Origin: an uncultured Lachnospiraceae bacterium
GTDB taxonomy: Bacteria; Bacillota; Clostridia; Lachnospirales; Lachnospiraceae
Assembly: GCA_905236545.1 (NCBI GenBank)
Contig: CAJOQO010000140.1
Coordinates: 1-10,965, forward strand
DNA length: 10,965 bases
Direction: 5' to 3'
The position numbers and the translations under genes were made by a program. Under the pieces are notes generated by a model. It saw nothing but the letters and a program-made list of their open reading frames with translations, made no database searches and was not told the origin of the DNA. This document shows, piece by piece, positions 7,307 to 10,965 of the stretch. Position 1 is the first letter of the stretch, and every line of letters begins with the position of its first letter.

Positions 7307-7457
7307 AATAGAAAATGGCGTCACAAGAGTAGAAATACTCATGTGACGCCATTTCTTTGAAATATACGCCTAAGGCGCTAACATCTATAAAAAGAAATCG
7401 GGAACATCGACAACCGAAGTTGTATGTCCCCTTTAAGAACGAAGTTCTTTCAATAGT
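7307..7457 (-). ncRNA. candidate AbiF-associated small structured RNA
   Basis: About 150 nt with no open frame of note, bounded on the minus strand by a near-consensus promoter (start predicted near 7457) and a terminator hairpin (7313-7354). In transcript order it folds as follows. AAGAAC pairs with GTTCTT (7449-7435). GGGGACAU (7431-7424) pairs with AUGUUCCC (7407-7400), enclosing ACAAC-UUCG-GUUGU with a classic UUCG tetraloop and a 2-nt bulge. AUUUCUUU (7398-7391) can pair with AAAGAAAU (7358-7351) around the small hairpin CGCC-UUA-GGCG. The terminator stem comes last and shares bases with that long-range pairing. Conserved structured RNAs are known beside abiF genes and have been proposed as RNA antitoxins to the HEPN protein. 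Identity with that class is inferred from position and structure, not from an alignment. Confidence 0.6.
7313..7358. terminator. strong, probably bidirectional intrinsic terminator
   Basis: AAATGGCGTCACA (7313-7325) pairs perfectly with TGTGACGCCATTT (7342-7354). After an A/A mismatch, GAGTA pairs with TACTC around a GAAA loop. On the minus strand the stem is followed by a short U-rich run (TTTTCTATT), and on the plus strand by TTTCTTT. It lies between convergent rsmA (+) and the Abi_2 gene plus its candidate small RNA (-), and would end transcription from both sides. Confidence 0.75.
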
Positions 7458-7463
7458 AGTGAT

Positions 7464-7492
7464 ATTCTATCACCTGCCAGCTATGCTGTCAA
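7464..7492 (-). promoter_or_regulatory. near-consensus sigma-A promoter of the candidate small RNA
   Basis: On the minus strand a perfect TTGACA (7487-7492), an exact 17-nt spacer and TAGAAT (7464-7469, one mismatch). The -35 and spacer lie within the last codons of the Abi_2 gene and its stop codon, so the RNA can be made independently of the gene. The -10 lies inside a 6-bp inverted repeat (GTGATA 7459-7464 / TATCAC 7468-7473), and the -35 forms one half of a 20-bp palindrome. Confidence 0.7.
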
Positions 7493-8387
7493 GAACTTTC
7501 TTGACAAAGCTATAAGAACTGGTGATTATGTTATTGTTTCTAAACCAATCCTTGTTTTGAATCATGCGACCTTCAAAAAATTCTTCTAGTTCATCGTAAC
7601 GTTTCTGTTTGGCAACAGGGCTAGATACAATTTCATCATATGCGTAAAGAAGGCACACAAAATCATAAATGCATTTATTACTGAGCTTTTTGTCTCTTGA
7701 GTTTTCACTAATCGAGGCCACAGTTTTTACCCTATCGACCACACTTTGATGGGCTTTATTATTACCTGGTGCAAGATTATTAATAAGGCAATTACTATGG
7801 GCACAGGCATTTCGTATGTCTCGTACTGAATTGAGCAGAATCCGGTCACCGATTTCCACCCCATATGTTTCGTTATAGAACTCGCAAAGATATGCAAAAT
7901 CTCCGAAGGAAATCAGTTCAACGAAAACCCACGCAGGAAAATAAGGATAATATTTTTCAATTAAGTCCTTACAGTAGGCACTTGCTTTATGAGAGCGAAT
8001 TGTTTTTAATATTCCGAAGGAGTGGTCATTCGCTATAAATTTTTGAATGATTTTATACCCGTCTTCTTCAGAATTTTTCTCAATGTTGTTAAGAAGTTGA
8101 ACTTTCATGAAGTGTTCGATGTCAAGGGCCATTTGAAAAGCCAAGTATCGAATCCGCATGTCAAGTTTTGATAATTCTTGAAGACATGAGAAATCCAATC
8201 CTATATACTGGTCTGCTTTTGGCCCCGTTGGATATTTCTTGTAGTTTGCTCTATATGAAGCCAACTTCATATAATAGTTATTATTTTCCAGAAAGCTTTG
8301 AGCATCTTCTTTTGAAATACGATTAAAAGTAATGCCCTTATTCTCCATATGAGTAACTAGCCCTTCGGCTGTTAATAAATCCTTCAT
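7470..8387 (-). CDS. Abi_2 family (AbiF/AbiD-type) abortive infection protein with HEPN motif
   Basis: A 305-residue soluble protein. The N-terminal pattern (LLTAEGLVTHMENKGI, then FLENNNYYMKLASYR at 32-46) and the central LSKLDMRIRYL...DIEHFMK region (about 72-95) are typical of the Abi_2 family of lactococcal AbiD/AbiF phage-exclusion proteins. Residues 192-197 read RNACAH, the R-x4-H HEPN signature of metal-independent RNases. In such systems phage infection is thought to free the toxin, which stops growth by cleaving RNA. The start at 8387 has GAGGTG about 10 nt upstream. AT-rich composition contrasts with the rsmA side. It is a single-gene unit with its own strong promoter, followed directly by a candidate structured RNA that may be its antitoxin. 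AbiF is favoured over AbiD because of that RNA; the family call is firmer than the subtype. Confidence 0.88.
   Translation of the reverse strand: MKDLLTAEGLVTHMENKGITFNRISKEDAQSFLENNNYYMKLASYRANYKKYPTGPKADQYIGLDFSCLQELSKLDMRIRYLAFQMALDIEHFMKVQLLNNIEKNSEEDGYKIIQKFIANDHSFGILKTIRSHKASAYCKDLIEKYYPYFPAWVFVELISFGDFAYLCEFYNETYGVEIGDRILLNSVRDIRNACAHSNCLINNLAPGNNKAHQSVVDRVKTVASISENSRDKKLSNKCIYDFVCLLYAYDEIVSSPVAKQKRYDELEEFFEGRMIQNKDWFRNNNIITSSYSFVKKVLDSIAGR
7487..7506. promoter_or_regulatory. 20-bp palindrome over the small-RNA -35 box
   Basis: TGTCAAGAA (7487-7495) and TTCTTGACA (7498-7506) are perfect 9-bp inverted arms around CT, inside the 3' end of the Abi_2 coding sequence. One arm supplies the TTGACA of the small-RNA promoter, and the other forms TTGACA on the opposite strand. 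It could be an operator for a dimeric regulator, or a coding coincidence. Confidence 0.4.
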
Positions 8388-8420
8388 TAAACTGGTTCAC
8401 CTCGAATACTATTTGAAAGC

Positions 8421-8449
8421 ATTATACTACAGATATGCTGTTTAGTAAA
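8421..8449 (-). promoter_or_regulatory. sigma-A promoter of the Abi_2 gene
   Basis: On the minus strand a perfect TATAAT (8421-8426), a 17-nt spacer and TTTACT (8444-8449, four of six matches). Transcription would start near 8414, leaving about 27 nt before the start codon, enough for the GAGGTG ribosome binding site. Confidence 0.7.
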
Positions 8450-8579
8450 TGAAAGCGTACTGAGCATAATTAAAAGTAAATTGATGTAATGAAGCTACTA
8501 AGCACACTCCCGATGCCGGGGGCAAGCGCCTATCTCTTTGACATAAAGGTCAGAAGACCGTCGGCCTCTCCCGCGTGCG

Positions 8580-8605
8580 AAAAGGCAAATTCAAAAGGCT
8601 AATTA
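8580..8605. repeat. 13-bp tandem direct repeat
   Basis: AAAAGGCAAATTC (8580-8592) is followed at once by AAAAGGCTAATTA (8593-8605), 11 of 13 bases identical. Short direct repeats beside inverted repeats occur in transfer origins and replication iterons, but two copies alone prove nothing. Confidence 0.45.
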
Positions 8606-8681
8606 ATCCATCCGGGCACGAAACCCCATAGGAAACTGCGAATGTCACACTATTTCTGCTCGATTTTGAATAGGCGCGAAC

Positions 8682-8735
8682 AGACAAAACAGCCGAGAAT
8701 ACACAGAAAACCATGCAGTTTTACGCTCCCGGCTG
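8682..8735 (-). terminator. probable terminator of the hsdS-abiC operon
   Basis: On the minus strand CAGCCGGGAG (8735-8726) pairs with TTCTCGGCTG (8699-8690) through eight Watson-Crick and two G-U pairs, with an inner AAAAC/GTTTT pairing. A U-rich run (TTTTGTCTGTT) follows. On the plus strand the same arms would carry A-C mismatches, so the fold favours the minus transcript. The loop is large for a classic terminator, hence moderate confidence. It lies about 105 nt beyond the stop codon of the Abi_C gene. Confidence 0.5.
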
Positions 8736-8779
8736 CTCCTTGTATCCCCTATGCAATTTCGCGGAAATTCATGCGAGAG

Positions 8780-8828
8780 GGGGCGGCGGTCTCCAGCAAT
8801 AATGGTCACAGAGATTTGACCCCGCCCC
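8780..8828. repeat. GC-rich inverted repeat just after the Abi_C gene
   Basis: GGGGCGG (8780-8786) pairs with CCGCCCC (8822-8828), and after a one-base bulge GGTC (8788-8791) pairs with GACC (8818-8821), enclosing a loop of about 26 nt. No U-tract follows. It could be an RNA stem stabilising the 3' end of the operon transcript, or part of the mobile remnant. Confidence 0.5.
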
Positions 8829-8839
8829 GGTATTACTTA

Positions 8840-9763
8840 TCAAGGTGCGGTGTTAGCTTTGTTTTCTACAGACAAAATGAAGTCTGCCATTGCCATTGCA
8901 GCATTGACAAATAGACGCGCGTGGTGCTCATCAATAGCAATTCTTGATGCTCCCACGCCGTGAGCATCACTGTTTTTGTTCCTCATTTCTGAGATTGAAG
9001 ATACTATCTTCTCCAAGCCTGATAGTAAAGTGTTGATACGCTTATCTGTATTAGCGTCGCCATGCATGTTGTACAGGTTCTTAACTTGCTTATATAAATC
9101 ACCCATATTGCCAGAAGTTGATGGAGTATCGCCTTTTTTCTCTATCACATAGCAGAATACCTCTTCGAGCAGTGTGCGTGACTTATTGATTGCGCTGTCA
9201 TAGTTTTTCTGGTCAACATCAGCCATTGCCCGTGTAGAAATACTTCTAATATATTCACGGTCAATGTTTTTAATTTTAGGTGCCTGGACTTCGACTTTGG
9301 CTCCGATTTTTCTAACGATAAAACGGTCGCCTATAGTTACGAGTTCATTACCGCCAAAATACAATGTACCGTTTATTTTTCCAATGATTGTTTGGACAAA
9401 ATGCGTATATGCAGCATCAATAGCACTCGCCTCATGTCCGGCGAACATGGTGGAAAACTGTTGTTTGCCAAAGAGATATGCTAACAGTTCCGAAGCGCGA
9501 TCTGCTTTTATACAGTATTCAAACAGGTTTTCAAGATACTGCCACCGGCTGAGGTTTACACCTCCCCATGTGTACGTCATTGGCAGCCCGAATAATGTGG
9601 ATAGTCCACACAGGTCGGGGCCGCTCAAATACGGCATGGCGATTTTTGCCGTGGAGCAGTCATCGATGAATTCGTAATCTTCAAATTTAGTGTCACCGTC
9701 CAGTATTGAATAAACACTTTTGTTCATCAATAACCGAAACGGACTCTGCACTTTCTGGTTCAT
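8840..9763 (-). CDS. abortive infection protein with Abi_C HEPN-type C-terminal domain
   Basis: A 307-residue protein. Residues from about 175 match the abortive-infection C-terminal (Abi_C) pattern: YDSAINKSRTLLEEVFCYVI, then a conserved LYKQVKNLYNM, a GLEKIVSSISEMRN helix and DAHG. R261 and H268 (RNKNSDAH) fit the R-x4-6-H HEPN signature of RNase toxins. The N-terminal half (about 1-170) is not recognised and may sense the trigger. The start at 9763 has a full AAAGGAGG 8 nt upstream, located in the 17-nt gap after the hsdS stop codon, so the two are surely cotranscribed and probably translationally coupled. Abi_C genes are often found inside type I restriction operons. The likely role is growth arrest when restriction fails or is inhibited. 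That role is inferred. Confidence 0.8.
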   Translation of the reverse strand: MNQKVQSPFRLLMNKSVYSILDGDTKFEDYEFIDDCSTAKIAMPYLSGPDLCGLSTLFGLPMTYTWGGVNLSRWQYLENLFEYCIKADRASELLAYLFGKQQFSTMFAGHEASAIDAAYTHFVQTIIGKINGTLYFGGNELVTIGDRFIVRKIGAKVEVQAPKIKNIDREYIRSISTRAMADVDQKNYDSAINKSRTLLEEVFCYVIEKKGDTPSTSGNMGDLYKQVKNLYNMHGDANTDKRINTLLSGLEKIVSSISEMRNKNSDAHGVGASRIAIDEHHARLFVNAAMAMADFILSVENKANTAP

Positions 9764-9780
9764 AGATTACGCCTCCTTTA

Positions 9781-10965
9781 TCATTTCTCAAACAAAGGCA
9801 TTAGTTCATCTATCTTTTGAGCAATACGTTTTTGCTCCGCAAGAGGTGGAAGCGGCAGTAAGTATCGTATCATTCTTACCATAGTCAATGTATCGACAGT
9901 TGTACCCCCTGAATTACTCTCAATCTGCTTACGCATCATATCTGATTTCATGACAAATACTAAATAATATGGATTTATGCCTCCAAAGTTTTCAAAGCAG
10001 AGGACAGATGCGTCTTTGTAGTAAAATCGATCATTAGCATTAACAACATAAGTTTTTCCGAGGGTTCCCACGGCGGTTACCATTAGATCATTCTCTTGAG
10101 GAACACCGGTTTTAGAAAACTCAGAAAACAGCTCTTCTGATATGAAAAGATCGTTTTGCACAAAACCTTCTTCTGCTAATTTTGCTATCTCTCTTGCTCT
10201 GTAGAAAGGCACACCTGATTCACGCCAATCAGCCTTATGAACACGTCTTGCAGAAACGATATTTACGACGTCTCCCCATCGAATCCACTTCCAGTTCTTT
10301 GGAATATCGAACAGGATTTCATCTGCTGTAATCTCCGGGAGTGGCTTTTCTTTCTTAATCTTTCCTGCCTTAATGAGCGCCTGTTTCTCCGTCTGTATCT
10401 TCTCATACAGTTCCTCCGCCGTTCCATCCTCCGGCAACTGCTCCGTCAGCTTGCCCTGAATGGCCGCATCGATCAGCTTGGCTTTGAGCGTGGTCAGGTT
10501 ATCGGCATACTGCGCCTGCAGTGTGTCGATAGCGTCGAGAACGGAAAAAGCCTGATCGATCTTCTCAACGATGCGTTGCTGCTCAGCGAGAGGTGGTAAA
10601 GGAACAAGCATAGGATATATGTCTTTGTTATTGATTTGAGGAATAGCTGTTCCAGTGTATAAGTCTCCTAAGTTAATAGAATCGAACCAGCACTTCAAAA
10701 ATAGCAATATCTCTGGAAGTATCATTGTCATTGCCATCGTATTTGAATCGATAAAGATGGGCGTTTTCAAGACTATCCTTTTTTTGTTGGTGAGGATCGC
10801 TCCGCCTCTTTTAGGAAAAATAATGCTCGAAACAGGAATCATTCCATTATTATCGATAGAAGCAAAACGTGAAGAAGTTGTTATCTCCTTTTTGTTCTCA
10901 GGCAGATTCATATCTGCAACTTTAATATATGGAATTCCTTCTTCAGCATCTTCATATTGATTACC
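9781..10965 (-). CDS. hsdS: type I restriction-modification specificity subunit HsdS (5' part beyond window)
   Basis: 394 codons are visible and the frame continues past the right edge, so the N-terminus is missing. HsdS is the DNA-recognition subunit that joins HsdM (methylation) and HsdR (cleavage). The end of target recognition domain 1 (IPYIKVADM near the edge, then PQINNKDIYPMLVPLPPLAEQQRIVEKID) is followed by the central conserved coiled-coil spacer (LKAKLIDAAIQGKLTEQL and EELYEKIQTEK). TRD2 begins at IPKNWKWIRWGDVV and ends with a second LPPLAEQKRIAQKIDELMPLFEK at the stop. Two TRDs imply a bipartite asymmetric DNA target. The central spacer DNA (about 10320-10620) is more GC-rich than the AT-rich TRDs, the usual mosaic of TRD exchange. 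hsdM and hsdR are expected to the right. The Abi_C gene follows after 17 nt. Confidence 0.93.
   Translation of the reverse strand, partial: GNQYEDAEEGIPYIKVADMNLPENKKEITTSSRFASIDNNGMIPVSSIIFPKRGGAILTNKKRIVLKTPIFIDSNTMAMTMILPEILLFLKCWFDSINLGDLYTGTAIPQINNKDIYPMLVPLPPLAEQQRIVEKIDQAFSVLDAIDTLQAQYADNLTTLKAKLIDAAIQGKLTEQLPEDGTAEELYEKIQTEKQALIKAGKIKKEKPLPEITADEILFDIPKNWKWIRWGDVVNIVSARRVHKADWRESGVPFYRAREIAKLAEEGFVQNDLFISEELFSEFSKTGVPQENDLMVTAVGTLGKTYVVNANDRFYYKDASVLCFENFGGINPYYLVFVMKSDMMRKQIESNSGGTTVDTLTMVRMIRYLLPLPPLAEQKRIAQKIDELMPLFEK

Larger units (their letters stand above)
8450..8839. other. gene-free spacer, possible mobile-element remnant
   Basis: No convincing gene in either strand: the longest frame, about 90 codons on the plus strand from 8642, has no ribosome binding site and no recognisable family. 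Bases from about 8505 are clearly more GC-rich than the flanking defence genes. The stretch holds a 13-bp tandem repeat (8580-8605), a terminator-like hairpin (8690-8735), AATTTC-GCG-GAAATT (8755-8769) and a large GC inverted repeat (8780-8828). The density of repeats suggests noncoding DNA from a conjugative or mobilisable element, but I cannot name it. Confidence 0.4.

Noticed and set aside
8538..8543. TTGACA on the plus strand as a promoter -35
   Set aside because: No -10-like hexamer 16-18 nt downstream and no gene follows on that strand.
8642..8914. 90-residue plus-strand frame as a gene
   Set aside because: No ribosome binding site, no recognisable family, runs through several hairpins and overlaps the Abi_C gene antisense.
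9781..10965. Phase-variable hsdS inversion system
   Set aside because: No inverted second hsdS copy or recombinase is seen in the window; the two LPPLAEQ segments are the normal paired conserved regions.

Overview
The left two thirds of the window (about 1-7200) is GC-rich bacterial housekeeping DNA. It carries a DUF624 membrane protein, a TatD-type nuclease, a DegV protein, methionyl-tRNA synthetase with a C-terminal tRNA-binding domain, and 16S rRNA dimethyltransferase RsmA. This gene set, the strong purine Shine-Dalgarno sequences and the extended -10 (TGnTATGAT) promoters point to a Bacillota chromosome, most likely a Clostridia/Lachnospiraceae-type organism. That placement is inferred from gene families, not from a search.

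Layout, left part: a short 25-bp tandem repeat (1-76); the DUF624 gene (+); a convergent tatD (-) read from its own promoter; then a likely co-directional run degV, DUF308 membrane protein, metG, rsmA (+, gaps of 38, 62 and 20 nt). Three of these proteins carry tandem-repeat, hydrophilic extensions: the DUF624 tail, the DUF308 tail and the MetG linker. In many Bacillota metG, tatD, rnmV and rsmA lie together. Here tatD sits apart on the other strand and rnmV is absent between metG and rsmA.

Right part (about 7290-10965): base composition drops sharply and all genes are on the minus strand, which suggests an acquired defence island placed directly after rsmA. Reading on the minus strand it contains the 3' part of a type I restriction-modification specificity gene (hsdS, running off the window), a tightly coupled Abi_C/HEPN-type abortive-infection gene, a terminator-like hairpin within a gene-free stretch that looks like a mobile-element remnant, and an Abi_2 (AbiF/AbiD-type) protein with an R-x4-H HEPN motif.

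The most interesting object is immediately downstream of the Abi_2 gene. A near-consensus promoter (TTGACA, 17 nt, TAGAAT) lies inside the last codons of the gene. It points at about 150 nt of gene-free but densely structured sequence: UUCG-capped hairpins, a possible long-range pairing, and a 13-bp-plus-5-bp stem with a U-rich tail. This has the layout of a discrete small RNA paired with the Abi_2 protein, matching what is known of AbiF-associated RNAs proposed to act as RNA antitoxins. Together with the Abi_C gene, the island holds two HEPN-type putative RNases beside a restriction system.
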